In this document: positions 17,361 to 26,738 of the stretch, piece by piece
Layout of the letters: each line of letters starts with the position of its first letter
Position numbering within the stretch: the stretch's first letter is position 1
Assembly (NCBI RefSeq): GCF_016887565.1
Contig: NZ_CP069396.1
Coordinates: forward strand, 11,204,001 to 11,268,000
Direction: 5' to 3'
Length of the DNA stretch: 64,000 nucleotides
From: Archangium violaceum
Lineage (GTDB): Bacteria > Myxococcota > Myxococcia > Myxococcales > Myxococcaceae
Position numbers and translations under genes: made by a program
The notes under the pieces: model-generated
What the model was told of the DNA's origin: nothing
The model's database searches: none
The model's input: only the letters and a program-made list of their open reading frames with translations

Positions 17361-17849
17361 ATGAAGCTCGACATCAACGGACAGGAACACGAGGTCTCCG
17401 ACGAGAACCCCCACCGCGTACTGCTGTGGGTGCTCCGGGACGAGCTGGGCCTCGCGGGCACCCGCTTCAGCTGCGGAGCCGGCATCTGTGGCGCCTGCAC
17501 GGTCCACGTGGACGGCGTCGTCACCCGCGCGTGCATCTCGCCCATCTCCCTGTTGGCCGGCAAGCGCATCCGCACCGTGGAGGGCCTGTCCCGCCCGGGT
17601 CCGGATGGCAAACCGCGGCTGCACCCCGTGCAACGGGCCTTCCTCCAGGTGCAGGCGCCCCAGTGCGGCTGGTGCATGAGCGGCCAGATGATGACCGCCG
17701 CCGCGCTCCTGGAGAAGAACCCGAGCCCCTCGCCCGAGCAGGTGGTGGAGGCCATGAGCCACAACTACTGCCGCTGTGGCACCTACCCCCGCATCAAGAA
17801 GGCCGTGCTCGCGGCGGCGAGCCAGCTGGCCGAGGAGACGGAGCCATGA
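17361..17849 (+). CDS. Molybdenum hydroxylase [2Fe-2S] subunit (IorA-like)
   Basis: The 162-residue subunit carries two [2Fe-2S] clusters. The plant-ferredoxin-type site is CGAGICGACTVHVDG with a further Cys (about residues 39-60). The second, helical site is CGWCMSGQM...CRCGTYPR (about 103-143). This is the small electron-transfer subunit of xanthine dehydrogenase-family enzymes of the two-subunit isoquinoline 1-oxidoreductase/aldehyde dehydrogenase type. Electrons pass from the molybdenum centre of the large subunit to an outside acceptor, since no FAD subunit gene is present. The ATG has GGA-rich sequence upstream, and its stop overlaps the start of the large subunit gene. Confidence 0.93.
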   Translation: MKLDINGQEHEVSDENPHRVLLWVLRDELGLAGTRFSCGAGICGACTVHVDGVVTRACISPISLLAGKRIRTVEGLSRPGPDGKPRLHPVQRAFLQVQAPQCGWCMSGQMMTAAALLEKNPSPSPEQVVEAMSHNYCRCGTYPRIKKAVLAAASQLAEETEP

Positions 17850-20011
17850 GCGACTCGCTCCCGAAGAAGGGCTGGCGCCCGACGCGCCGGCAGTTCCTGC
17901 TCGGACTGGGCGTGGGCGGTGCCGGAGCCGTGGCCCTGGGTCTGCCCGCCCTGCGCCTGGGGGTCGCGCAGTGGTTCGACAAGGGCGACCTGCCCACCCC
18001 GAAAGGCAAGCTGGACCCTACCGTCTGGTTCGAGCTCTTCCCGGATGACCGCGTGCGCCTGCACCTGCCCAAGGTGGAGATGGGCCAGGGCGTCCACACC
18101 GCGCTGGCGCAGATCGCCGCCGAGGAGCTGGAGGTCCCCTGGGAGCAGCTGGAAGTGGTGCACGCCAGCACCTCCCATGGGCCGTTGGATTCGCAGGGCA
18201 CCTCGGGCAGCCAGACCGTGGTCGGCCTGTTCACCCCGCTGCGCGAAGTGGCCGCCACCCTCCGGGAGATGCTGCGCGCCGAGGCCGCCCGCCAGTTGAA
18301 CGTTCCCGCCGGGTCGCTCGTGGCGGCGGCCGGGACGTTCAGCGTGCGGGACCAACCCGAGCGCACGCTGCGCTACGGCGAGGTGGTGGCGAAGCACACG
18401 GGCACGTGGGAGGTGCCCGAGCAGGCGCCGGCCCTCAAGCCCGCGAAGGATTTCCAGCTCATCGGCCAGTCGATGCCGCGCGTGGACCTGGAGGCCAAGC
18501 TCACCGGCCAGCCGGTGTACGCGTATGACCAGCGGTTGCCCGGCATGCTGTACGGCGCCGTGGCCCGGCCGCCGAGACTCGGAAGCACGCTGCGGAGTGC
18601 CCGCGAGGGCCAGGCGCGCCAGCAGCCGGGCGTGGTGGCGGTGGTGGTGGAGGGCGACTTCGCCGGAGTGGCCGCCGAGTCCCGCGCGCAGGCCTACGCC
18701 GCCCTGGCCCACCTGGAGCTGGAGTGGAGCGAGGGCGAGTCCCTCCAGCAGGCGGACATCGAGGCGCTGACGACCGTGAAGGATGGCGAGGGCGTGCTCG
18801 TCCAGGACGAGGGCGATGCACCGGCGCACCTGGGGCGAGGCAGGCAGCTGAGCGCCGAGTACCGCACGCCCATCGCCGCGCACGCGCACCTGGAGCCGCA
18901 GGCCGCGCTGGTGGAGGTGAAACCGGAGGGGGTGCGGGTGTGGATGGCCACCCAGGTGCCCGGGAGCATCCGCAAGCAGGTGGCCAAGGCGCTGGACCGC
19001 GAGGAGGAGAGCGTCGAGCTCTTCCCCACCTACCTGGGAGGAGGCTTCGGACGGCGCCTGGACGCGCGGCCCGCCATCGAGGCCGCGAGGCTCTCGCGGG
19101 CCACGGGCCGGCCGGTGCACGTGGGGTGGAACCGCACCGAGGAGTTCCGCCAGGGATTCTTCCGCCCGCCCACGCACCACCAGCTGAAGGCCTCGCTGGA
19201 CGAGTCCGGCCGGGTGCTGGCGTTCGAGCACCAGCAGGCCAGCGGAGACGTCATCTTCTCGCTGATACCGGAGGTCGCGGCGGCGGTGCTGGGAGCGGAC
19301 CTCGGCGCCTGGCGGGGAGGCACCATCCGCTACGCCATGGCCCACCGCCAGGTGCGAGCCCAGCGCGTGAAGCTGCCCGTGCCCACGGGCACCTGGCGCG
19401 GCCTCGGCCTGCTGGCCAACACCTTCGCGCTGGAGAGCTTCATGGACGAGCTGGCCCACGCGGCCGGGGAGGATCCGCTGGCCTTCCGGTTGAAGCACCT
19501 GCCGGAGGACGAGCTGGGGCGCCGCTGGCGCCGGGTGCTGGAGTCGGCGGCCTCGCGTGCGGGCTGGGGAACGGCCGCGCCGGAGGGTCGCGCCCGGGGC
19601 CTCGCGTGCTCCATGGACACGAAGACCCTGGTGGCCCAGGTGGCCGAGGTCTCCGTGGAGGGCAACCGGGTGCGCGTGCACCGCTTCACGAGCGCCGTGG
19701 ACTGCGGCCTGGTCATCAACCCGGACGGTGCCATGGCGCAGGTGGAGGGCGCGGTGATGATGGGGCTGAGCTCCACCCTGTCCGAGCGGATCACCGTGAA
19801 GCAGGGGCAGGTGGAGGCGGAGAACTTCCACGACTACCCGCTGCTGACGATGGCGGAAGCCCCGGACGTCGAGACGGTGCTGGTGGGAGACGGTGACACG
19901 CCGCATGGCATGGGCGAGCCGCCGCTCGGGCCGGTAGCGGCCGCCGTGGCCAATGCCGTCTTCACCCTCACCGGGAAGCGTCTGCGCAGCCTGCCCCTGC
20001 GGCTGGGGTAG
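17846..20011 (+). CDS. Molybdopterin-binding large subunit, Tat-exported (IorB-like aldehyde/N-heterocycle oxidoreductase)
   Basis: The 721-residue protein is the molybdenum-cofactor subunit of a two-subunit hydroxylase. The N-terminus TRRQFLLGLGVGGAG is a twin-arginine signal, so the folded complex is probably exported with its small partner. MPT-binding segments include EMGQGVHTALAQIAAEEL, LGGGFGRR, PTGTWRGLGLLANTFALESF and GEPPLGPVAAAVANA, the last holding the conserved active-site Glu. Members oxidise isoquinoline, nicotinate-like heterocycles or aldehydes, so the substrate is open. The frame runs on upstream, but the ATGA overlap with the iron-sulfur gene fixes the start. No maturation chaperone gene (XdhC-like) is adjacent. 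Confidence 0.9.
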   Translation: MSDSLPKKGWRPTRRQFLLGLGVGGAGAVALGLPALRLGVAQWFDKGDLPTPKGKLDPTVWFELFPDDRVRLHLPKVEMGQGVHTALAQIAAEELEVPWEQLEVVHASTSHGPLDSQGTSGSQTVVGLFTPLREVAATLREMLRAEAARQLNVPAGSLVAAAGTFSVRDQPERTLRYGEVVAKHTGTWEVPEQAPALKPAKDFQLIGQSMPRVDLEAKLTGQPVYAYDQRLPGMLYGAVARPPRLGSTLRSAREGQARQQPGVVAVVVEGDFAGVAAESRAQAYAALAHLELEWSEGESLQQADIEALTTVKDGEGVLVQDEGDAPAHLGRGRQLSAEYRTPIAAHAHLEPQAALVEVKPEGVRVWMATQVPGSIRKQVAKALDREEESVELFPTYLGGGFGRRLDARPAIEAARLSRATGRPVHVGWNRTEEFRQGFFRPPTHHQLKASLDESGRVLAFEHQQASGDVIFSLIPEVAAAVLGADLGAWRGGTIRYAMAHRQVRAQRVKLPVPTGTWRGLGLLANTFALESFMDELAHAAGEDPLAFRLKHLPEDELGRRWRRVLESAASRAGWGTAAPEGRARGLACSMDTKTLVAQVAEVSVEGNRVRVHRFTSAVDCGLVINPDGAMAQVEGAVMMGLSSTLSERITVKQGQVEAENFHDYPLLTMAEAPDVETVLVGDGDTPHGMGEPPLGPVAAAVANAVFTLTGKRLRSLPLRLG

Positions 20012-20033
20012 GATTCAACCCGCGAACCTCGAT

Positions 20034-20067
20034 ACCCTCACCCCGTCCCTCTCCCAGAGGGAGAGGG
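20034..20067. repeat. REP-like palindromic repeat, copy 3 (inverted), inside the LOG gene 3' end
   Basis: The same element as at 7901 and 14704, in the opposite orientation: ACCCTCACCCCG followed by TCCCTCTCCC...GGGAGAGGGG. It overlaps the last codons and stop of the LOG-family gene and lies between it and the convergent hydroxylase gene. Confidence 0.7.
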
Positions 20068-20832
20068 GTGGGTGGTGGGTCTCGGGCGCAACAGGCCCGG
20101 CCGGTCCACGACGCCTTCACGGATGCACTCGATGGCTTCCTCCACCGAGTCCGTCACCACCAGCCGGTCCACGTCCGCCGCGTCGATGGTGCCCTCCGCC
20201 AACAGCTTCCCTCGCAGGAAGTCCAACAGCGGCTCCCAGTGTTCCCGGCCCATCAGCACCAGGGGAAAGCTCCGGATCTTCCCCGTCTGGATGAGCACCG
20301 CCGTCTCGAAGATCTCATTCATCGTCCCGAAGCCGCCCGGGAACGCCACGAATGCGTATGAGTATTTCACCAGCATCAGCTTGCGGATGAAGAAGTAGCG
20401 GAACTCGAGGAAGGTATCGAGGTACGCATTGGGCTTCTCCTCATGCGGCAGCTGGATGTTGCACCCCACCGAGCGCCCTCCCCCCTCGCGCGCCCCACGG
20501 TTGGCCGCCTCCATGATGCCCGGGCCTCCTCCCGTCATCACCGTGAAGCCCATCCGGGCGAGCTCCGTCCCCATCCGCCGAGCCAGTTCGTAATGGCGAT
20601 GGTCCGGGCCGAAGCGCGCCGAGCCGAACACCGTCACGCACGGCCCCACGAAGTGCAGCGTCCGGAAACCCCTGAGGCACTCGGTGAAGATGCGCAGTGC
20701 CCGGCGCAGCTCCTCCCCGCGAGACCGGGGCCCCTCCAGGAAGATGCGCTCCTCGTGGGCTCGCGTTCCCTTCCCCCATCGGGCATCGGGGAAGGCTTCG
20801 GGCTCTGGCCTCTGGGAGTCGTCCGCTGGCAC
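20038..20832 (-). CDS. LOG-family nucleoside 5'-monophosphate phosphoribohydrolase
   Basis: The 264-residue Rossmann-fold protein has both LOG motifs: [14 protein letters not shown] and [12 protein letters not shown] (the PGGxGTxxE phosphate/ribose site with catalytic Glu). An extra N-terminal region and the FGSARF segment fit the TIGR00730 group. LOG enzymes cleave the N-glycosidic bond of AMP- or cytokinin-type nucleotides; many bacterial members act in purine nucleotide salvage and were long misnamed lysine decarboxylases. The last nine codons and the stop (tail PSPSGRGTG) are encoded by a REP-like repeat, so the native C-terminus was probably replaced or extended. Those residues lie beyond the conserved fold. 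Confidence 0.88.
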   Translation of the reverse strand: MPADDSQRPEPEAFPDARWGKGTRAHEERIFLEGPRSRGEELRRALRIFTECLRGFRTLHFVGPCVTVFGSARFGPDHRHYELARRMGTELARMGFTVMTGGGPGIMEAANRGAREGGGRSVGCNIQLPHEEKPNAYLDTFLEFRYFFIRKLMLVKYSYAFVAFPGGFGTMNEIFETAVLIQTGKIRSFPLVLMGREHWEPLLDFLRGKLLAEGTIDAADVDRLVVTDSVEEAIECIREGVVDRPGLLRPRPTTHPSPSGRGTG

Positions 20833-20919
20833 GAGGTCCGAGTGTAGTCCGTGCGACCGGCTCCCACCCGAACAAGAAGGCAGTACCCGGAAAGGTCACC
20901 GCTGGAGTAAGCGCGCACC

Positions 20920-22194
20920 ATGTCGCCGCCCCTCCCGCTCCAGAAGAAGGTCGTGCTGGGCCTCCAGCACACCATCGCCATGTTCGGCGCCACCGTGCTG
21001 GTGCCGCTCCTCACCGGTCTCAACCCCAGCGTCGCCCTCTTCGGTGCCGGGCTCGCCACCCTTCTCTTCCACGTCCTCACCGGGCTCGGCGTGCCCATCT
21101 TCCTGGGCAGCAGCTTCGCCTTCATCGCCCCCATCATCGCCGTGCTCAAGGCCGAGGGCCCCGCCGCCGTGGGGGGAGGGCTCCTCGCCGCCGGCGCCAT
21201 GTACCTCGTCTTCTCCGCCCTGGTGAAGGCCGTCGGCGTGCAACGCATCCAGCGGATCTTCCCGCCCATCGTCACCGGCCCCGTCATCATCGTCATCGGG
21301 CTCGGCCTGGCCAACGTCGCCGTCAACCAGGCCCAGAGTCACTGGGGGCTGGCGCTCGTCACGCTGCTGGCCGCCATCATCACCAGCGTCTTCGCCCGGG
21401 GTCTCTTCAAGATGATTCCCATCCTCATCGCCGTCATCGCCGGCTACGTGACGTCGCTGGTGCTCGGCGCGGTGGAGCCCGCGAAGCTCGATGCCATCCG
21501 GGAGGCCGCCTGGGTGGGCCTGCCTGCCTTCCACGCCCCGGCCTTCTCGTGGACAGCCATCTTCGTGCTCGCCCCGGTGGCCGTGGTCACCTTCATCGAG
21601 CACATCGGCGACGTCATCGTGAACGGCCGCGTGGTGGGGAAGAACTTCCTCGAGCGCCCCGGCCTGCCGCGCACCCTCTTCGCCGATGGCATCGCCAACA
21701 TGGTCTCCGCCGCGCTCGGAGGGCCCGCCGCCACCACGTACGCGGAGAACACCGGCGTGCTCGCCGTCACCCGCGTCTACGACCCCGCCGTGCTGCGCAT
21801 CGCCGCCGGCTTCGCCATGCTCTTCGGCCTCTCGCCCAAGCTGGCCGCCGTGTTCCAGAGCTTCCCGGCCGGCGTGCTCGGCGGCGTGAGCATCCTGCTC
21901 TTCGGGATGATCGCCTCCGTCGGCATCCGCACCCTCTCCGAAGCGAAGATCGACTTCGCCCACAGCCGCAACCTCATCGTGGTCAGCCTCATCCTCGTGC
22001 TCGGCCTGGGTGGCGCCAAGGTGCCGCTCACCTTTGGCGGGGTCCACATGGAGCTGCACGGCATGGCCCTGGCCGCGCTCGTGGGCATCCTGGCCAACGC
22101 GCTCCTGCCCGCCTCGCTCGACCGCGAGGAGCTGGATGCCCACCCCGCCGGGGAGTCTCCGCCCGCTTCGGACTCCACGCGCGACGTGAAGTAG
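20920..22194 (+). CDS. Uracil/xanthine permease (NCS2 family)
   Basis: The 424-residue membrane protein has the NCS2/UraA fold with 14 predicted segments in two inverted repeats. Conserved substrate-site elements are visible: TFIEHIGD (with the uracil-binding Glu) and [20 protein letters not shown] (second Glu and the QN/TYAEN signature). It imports uracil or xanthine by proton symport; the exact base cannot be told. The TYAENTG form favours a UraA-type uracil carrier. It is divergent from the LOG gene by about 87 bp, which also fits a nucleobase-salvage theme. Confidence 0.9.
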   Translation: MSPPLPLQKKVVLGLQHTIAMFGATVLVPLLTGLNPSVALFGAGLATLLFHVLTGLGVPIFLGSSFAFIAPIIAVLKAEGPAAVGGGLLAAGAMYLVFSALVKAVGVQRIQRIFPPIVTGPVIIVIGLGLANVAVNQAQSHWGLALVTLLAAIITSVFARGLFKMIPILIAVIAGYVTSLVLGAVEPAKLDAIREAAWVGLPAFHAPAFSWTAIFVLAPVAVVTFIEHIGDVIVNGRVVGKNFLERPGLPRTLFADGIANMVSAALGGPAATTYAENTGVLAVTRVYDPAVLRIAAGFAMLFGLSPKLAAVFQSFPAGVLGGVSILLFGMIASVGIRTLSEAKIDFAHSRNLIVVSLILVLGLGGAKVPLTFGGVHMELHGMALAALVGILANALLPASLDREELDAHPAGESPPASDSTRDVK

Positions 22195-22296
22195 GCATCC
22201 GTACCATTCAATGACTGACGGCCCTCCCAAAGGGCCCATTGCGCGTTCCCCTGCCCGTGTACTCCCTTGTCGGAGTCCACAGGCGAGGGAGCCCGT

Positions 22297-24489
22297 ATGT
22301 CATTCATTACCGCAGCGGACAATCATCCGAGCGCCGGTCGAGCGATACTCCGGCCGCATGGCTGGCTGGCGCTCCTGACGAGTCTTCTATTGCTGTCCGG
22401 CTGCGCGGGGTCCCCCGCGCCCGGCCGCCCTGGCTCGCTCGCCACCTGGACTCCCGCGAACAAGGTGGGGTTTGGCACCGCGCACGAGGAAGCGAGTCGT
22501 GTCTGGTACACGCTCGGTGCCACCGGAGAGCTGACGGAGGTCTACTACCCCACGCTCGGCACCCCGAGCGTGAGGGACCTGCGCTTCGTGGTCTCCGACG
22601 GCCGCACCTTCGCCGAGTCGGAGCAGGACGCCACCGAGCACCGCGTCGAGCTGGTGGATCCGCGCAGCCTCACCTACCGCCAGGTGAACACGGCCCGCTC
22701 CGGCCGCTACCGTCTCACCAAGACGTACGTGACGGACCCGCGCGGGAACGTGCTGCTCATCGACGTGCGCTTCGAATCCCTCTCCGGGGAGCCCTATGCG
22801 CTCTACGTGGTGTATGACCCGTCGCTGTCCAACGATGGCATGGACGACTCGGGTACGAGCCATGATGACGTGCTGCTCGCGTCCGATGCGAAGGCCGCGA
22901 GTGCCCTGCTCGCCCGGCCCGGCTTCACGCGGACCTCCAACGGCTTCCTCGACGTGAGCGATGGCTGGACCGACCTCCGCGAGGACTACAAGCTGGACTG
23001 GAGCTTCGGCTCGGCATCCGAGGGCAACGTGGTGCAGACGGCCCGGGTGGCGGTGGATGGGCGCTCCCGCCAGCAGGTGACGCTCGCGCTCGGCTTCGGC
23101 CCCACGGCGCGCAAGGCCCACCAGACGGCACGCGACTCGCTGGCCACGGGCTTCCTGGAGATCTCCCAGCGCTACGCCGCCGGCTGGCACGCCTACCTGG
23201 ACTCGCTGTCTCCCGCGCCGGCCAGCGCCCAGGAGTGGCGGACCACCTATGACGTGTCGGTGATGGTGATGGCGGCCTCCGAGGACAAGACGTACCGGGG
23301 CGCCTACATCGCCTCGCCCAGCATGCCGTGGGTGTGGGGCACCCGGAAGCTGGAGAACCCGTCCGGGCCCTACCACCTCGTGTGGTCGCGCGACCTGTAT
23401 CAGATCGCCACCGCGCTGCTGGCGGCCGGAGACCGTGCGGGAGCGGAGCGCTCGCTGGACCACCTCTTCCAGGTGCAGCAGAAGCCGGACGGCTCCTTCC
23501 CGCAGAACGCCGAGGTGGATGGAACCCCGCGCTGGACCAGCCTCCAGCTCGACGAGGTCGCCCTCCCCATCGTCCTGGCCTGGCAGCTGGGCCGGGCCGA
23601 TGCACAGACGTACACCGAGCACATCCGCAAGGCGGCGGACTTCCTGGTGGCCCATGGCCCCATCACGCCGCAGGAGCGCTGGGAGAACCAGGGAGGCTAT
23701 TCACCCGGGACGATCGCCGCGGAGGTGGCGGGGCTCATCTGCGCCGCGGACCTCGCGCGCCGCAACGGAGACACCGCCTCCGCCGAGCGCTACGAGGCGA
23801 CCGCGGACGCGTGGCAGCGCCAGGTGGAGGGCTGGACGGTGACGACCAACGGGCCGCTGGCGCCGCACCCGTACTACCTGCGGCTGACGAAGGACGGGAA
23901 CCCCAACGCCGGGACGACCTACAGCGTGGGAGACGGAGGCCCGTCCGCCGCCGACCAACGCCGGGTGGTGGACCCGAGCTTCCTCGAGCTGGTGCGGCTG
24001 GGCGTGAAGCCGGCGGATGACCCGGCCATCGTGCGAACGCTGCCCGTGGTGGACGCGCAGCTGCGGGTGGAGACGCCCAACGGCCCCTTCTGGCGCCGGT
24101 ACGACTTCGACGGGTATGGCGAGACACGCGAGGGCGCCCCCTGGGACATCAGCGAGCCCGACACCGGGCTGACACTCGGGAGGGCCTGGCCCATCTTCGC
24201 GGGCGAGCGGGGCGAGTACGCGCTCCTGGTGGGACAGCCCGCGGACGGCTTCCTCGCCGCGATGGCCCGCTCGGGCAACGACGGGTACATGCTGCCCGAG
24301 CAGGTATGGGATGGGCGTCCTCCGTCCGGACAGCCCGGCTTCGTTCCCGGCGAGGGGACGTTCTCCGCCACCCCCCTCGTCTGGTCTCATGCCCAGTTCG
24401 TGCGCCTGGCCTGGTCCATCCAGGTCGGCTACCCGGTGGAACAGCCCTCGGTGGTGGCCTGCCGCTACGCCCGCGTCTGCCGTAAATAA
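22297..24489 (+). CDS. GH15 glucoamylase/glucodextranase, lipoprotein
   Basis: The 730-residue protein is a family-15 glycoside hydrolase releasing glucose from alpha-glucans. The N-terminus has a signal peptide ending LLLSGCAG (lipobox). An N-terminal beta-sandwich (about 45-290, beginning KVGFGTAHE) precedes the (alpha/alpha)6 catalytic barrel (about 320-720). The barrel holds HLVWSRDLYQ, ERWENQGGYSPGTIAAE with the general acid Glu, and a late EQVWDG segment with the likely base Glu. The layout with the N-terminal domain is that of glucodextranases and bacterial glucoamylases. I preferred the ATG to a TTG 30 bp upstream because GGCGAGGGAG precedes it. Confidence 0.9.
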   Translation: MSFITAADNHPSAGRAILRPHGWLALLTSLLLLSGCAGSPAPGRPGSLATWTPANKVGFGTAHEEASRVWYTLGATGELTEVYYPTLGTPSVRDLRFVVSDGRTFAESEQDATEHRVELVDPRSLTYRQVNTARSGRYRLTKTYVTDPRGNVLLIDVRFESLSGEPYALYVVYDPSLSNDGMDDSGTSHDDVLLASDAKAASALLARPGFTRTSNGFLDVSDGWTDLREDYKLDWSFGSASEGNVVQTARVAVDGRSRQQVTLALGFGPTARKAHQTARDSLATGFLEISQRYAAGWHAYLDSLSPAPASAQEWRTTYDVSVMVMAASEDKTYRGAYIASPSMPWVWGTRKLENPSGPYHLVWSRDLYQIATALLAAGDRAGAERSLDHLFQVQQKPDGSFPQNAEVDGTPRWTSLQLDEVALPIVLAWQLGRADAQTYTEHIRKAADFLVAHGPITPQERWENQGGYSPGTIAAEVAGLICAADLARRNGDTASAERYEATADAWQRQVEGWTVTTNGPLAPHPYYLRLTKDGNPNAGTTYSVGDGGPSAADQRRVVDPSFLELVRLGVKPADDPAIVRTLPVVDAQLRVETPNGPFWRRYDFDGYGETREGAPWDISEPDTGLTLGRAWPIFAGERGEYALLVGQPADGFLAAMARSGNDGYMLPEQVWDGRPPSGQPGFVPGEGTFSATPLVWSHAQFVRLAWSIQVGYPVEQPSVVACRYARVCRK

Positions 24490-24494
24490 AGACA

Positions 24495-24533
24495 CGGGGG
24501 AGGTCCCCGGCACGGTGCCAGGAACCTCCCCCG
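24495..24533. terminator. Hairpin terminator between convergent genes
   Basis: Perfect 10-bp arms CGGGGGAGGT and ACCTCCCCCG enclose a second small hairpin (GGCAC/GTGCC). On the minus strand the stem is followed by TGTCTTTATTTAC, a moderately T-rich tract, so it best fits the end of the dipeptidase transcript. It may also stop the GH15 transcript. Confidence 0.7.
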
Positions 24534-24558
24534 CGCGACGACTCAGGGACTCAGGGGC

Positions 24559-26571
24559 TCAGCCGCAGGTGAAGGTCCAGCGGCAGTTGTTCGAGAGGCA
24601 CTCGCGGTTCTCCGCGCAGAGGGCGCCCTTGGCCTTCTTGTTCTGGCAGATGCCGGTGTTGAGACCCCAGCCGCAGTACTGGCTGGTGCCGCAGTCGTTG
24701 TCACCGTCGCAGATGCAGGTGCCGGTGATGTTGCCGCAGTCCAGCGAGGTGCACTTGGCGCTGACGCACTCCTCGTTGAAGCGGCACGTCTCGCCGAGCA
24801 CCTTGGAGTTGGGCGAGTAGGCCTTGCCGCACACCTGGGGGTACTGCGCCTCGCGGGTGGCCTTCTCCACGTAGGGCGCCACGCCGCTGGTGTCGATGTC
24901 CGTGGCCGCGTCCGCCATGCCCGTGCGCGTGGACTGCGCGCGCTCCCACATGCGGATGAAGGTCTCCGCCGAGTTCTCCAGGCCCGTGGTGTTGACGCCC
25001 AGCTGCTTGAGGTCACGCACCACGTCCGGCAGCAGGCCCACGTGCGCCAGGCCGTACACGTCGAAGTCCGTGCCCAGGCGCGGCGGCCCGGAGAGGCGCT
25101 GCTGGTTGGCCTGCGCGTCCGCCTCCGCCTTGAAGCCCGCCGAGCACGCCCCGTACGAGCCGAAGCGCGGCCGCGTCTGCTGGATGAAGCCGTTGAGGTC
25201 CGCGCCGAAGGCCATGGGCACCTTCAGGCCCTGGCGGCCGAACTCGTACGCCTGGGCCAGCGAGCGCGTCGAGCCCTGGCAGGAGTTGGCCACGGTGGTG
25301 CGCGTGTACGCCCGCGTCTCGTCATGCGCCGTGCGCAGACCGAACATGCCGCCCGTCTGCCGCAGCTCCTTCACCACCCACGCCGGCGTCGTCTTCTCGT
25401 TCTCCGCCAGCTTCGGGTTCATCACCTCGCGGAAGTGGCCGTGGGAGATGTAGAGCGGGTAGTAGTTGTTGGCCTGGGACACGGAGAAGGTGTCCTGCAC
25501 GCTGCGCTCGGACATGTGCGCCACGTCGATGAGCATGCCCTTGGCCATCATCTCCTGCACCAGGGCCCGGCCATCGGTCGTGAGACCCTTGACGTTGCGG
25601 CAGTTGGCGTCCACGTCGAAGCCCAGCGTGAAGCCGGGTCCGGTCACGCCGCAGTCGGTGTCGATGTGGCAGTTCTCCAGGAACTGCGCGGCCTGGAAGA
25701 TGGCGTTGTGCAGCGCCGCGCCACCAAAGCGGTTGTCCAGCTGGTGCACCGGCTGGATGGAGCGCACGCCCAGCGAGTGGAAGCGGTTGAGCTCCGTGCG
25801 CCAGTCCTTGGTGCCGAACAGCTTGCTCGTCTCGATGGAGAGCACCATGGCCAGCTTGCCGGCGCCGATGATCTGCCGGGCATGCGCGGGCGACAGGGCG
25901 ATCTCCGCCCAGTCCGTGCGCGCATCGAAGTCACGCGCCATCTGCAGCTGCACCTCGATGTCCGCCATCTCGTCGCAGGGGCGGCTGATGTTCTGGTAGG
26001 GCAGCGCGCTGCACAGGAAGCCGTTGCTCACCAGCGACACCGTCACCAGCGACAGGCCACCGTCCTTCGCCTGCTTCAGCCAGCCTTCCCAGGCCTGCTG
26101 GTGGGCGATGGTGTCCCAGCGCGGCCACTGGGTGGGCACCTGCTTGCGTCCCAGGTGCAGGCCCGTGTCGCCCTCGGTACCTTCGATCTTCCCGATGAAC
26201 TCCGAGCCCACCGCCCCGCCAATTCCAAACAGCTGCGACAGCACCGGCACGGAGGACAGATCCACCCCCCCCGCGTTGGGGCACAGGTTGAGCATGTTGC
26301 TCAGGTCCATGCGCACGCGGGCGTGATCGCTCTCCGGCTCGCCGCCGTCACAGCTCACCAGCGTGCCGGTGTGGCCGCCGTGGAACCAGCCACCGCTAAA
26401 CGCCTCCTCGGCGAACATGTGGTGGTGCAGCTCGGCGAAGCCCGTCACCGCCAGGGGCTGCTCGACGGCGGCGGCCTCGGGAGCGGGGGCTGGCGCCTCC
26501 TCCTCCGTCACCGGGTTACACGCCTGGGACAACAGGACAGCGGACAACAAGGCCAACGGGCGTCTGGACAT
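24559..26571 (-). CDS. Membrane dipeptidase-like (M19) lipoprotein with Cys-rich C-terminal tail
   Basis: The 670-residue protein has a signal peptide ending LLSQAC (lipobox). The body is an amidohydrolase-fold M19/renal dipeptidase-like domain. Metal-ligand candidates are ELHHHMF near the start of the barrel, LIDVAHMSERSV and YISHGHFREV, and FGADLNGF near the end. M19 enzymes cleave dipeptides, including D-amino-acid ones. Beyond residue about 590 is a Cys-rich tail with repeats such as CRFNEECVSAKC and CAENRECLSNNC, a disulfide-knot pattern often found at the ends of myxobacterial surface proteins. I chose the ATG with AGGAG upstream; the longer frame lacks a signal peptide. Confidence 0.85.
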   Translation of the reverse strand: MSRRPLALLSAVLLSQACNPVTEEEAPAPAPEAAAVEQPLAVTGFAELHHHMFAEEAFSGGWFHGGHTGTLVSCDGGEPESDHARVRMDLSNMLNLCPNAGGVDLSSVPVLSQLFGIGGAVGSEFIGKIEGTEGDTGLHLGRKQVPTQWPRWDTIAHQQAWEGWLKQAKDGGLSLVTVSLVSNGFLCSALPYQNISRPCDEMADIEVQLQMARDFDARTDWAEIALSPAHARQIIGAGKLAMVLSIETSKLFGTKDWRTELNRFHSLGVRSIQPVHQLDNRFGGAALHNAIFQAAQFLENCHIDTDCGVTGPGFTLGFDVDANCRNVKGLTTDGRALVQEMMAKGMLIDVAHMSERSVQDTFSVSQANNYYPLYISHGHFREVMNPKLAENEKTTPAWVVKELRQTGGMFGLRTAHDETRAYTRTTVANSCQGSTRSLAQAYEFGRQGLKVPMAFGADLNGFIQQTRPRFGSYGACSAGFKAEADAQANQQRLSGPPRLGTDFDVYGLAHVGLLPDVVRDLKQLGVNTTGLENSAETFIRMWERAQSTRTGMADAATDIDTSGVAPYVEKATREAQYPQVCGKAYSPNSKVLGETCRFNEECVSAKCTSLDCGNITGTCICDGDNDCGTSQYCGWGLNTGICQNKKAKGALCAENRECLSNNCRWTFTCG

Positions 26572-26688
26572 CGCTGCTTCTCCTCGCACGGGGAGTGGAA
26601 AATTACACTTTCCATATCCCTCGGCTCGGACGAGGAAATCAAGCAAGCCCAGGAAAAATAGGGAGCAATTCGGAAAACACGGCCCCCT

Positions 26689-26707
26689 TTTCTCACGAGG
26701 TGAGAAA
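26689..26707. promoter_or_regulatory. Palindrome TTTCTCAC-GAG-GTGAGAAA between acyl-CoA synthetase and dipeptidase genes
   Basis: Eight-base perfect arms with a 3-base centre lie 32 bp past the acyl-CoA synthetase stop and 118 bp before the dipeptidase start, both on the minus strand. No T-run follows, so an operator for the dipeptidase gene is as plausible as a terminator. The surrounding 160 bp is AT-richer than the genes, as expected of a promoter region. Confidence 0.45.
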
Positions 26708-26738
26708 GCATGGGGGGCGCGGTCCTCCCGCCGGGGGT

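Noticed and set aside
17361..20011. Hydroxylase pair as carbon monoxide dehydrogenase
   Set aside because: No FAD subunit gene is present and the large subunit has the Tat signal and motif layout of the two-subunit IorAB type.
26689..26707. Palindrome as a confident rho-independent terminator
   Set aside because: No T-tract follows on either strand, so only an uncertain regulatory call is given.
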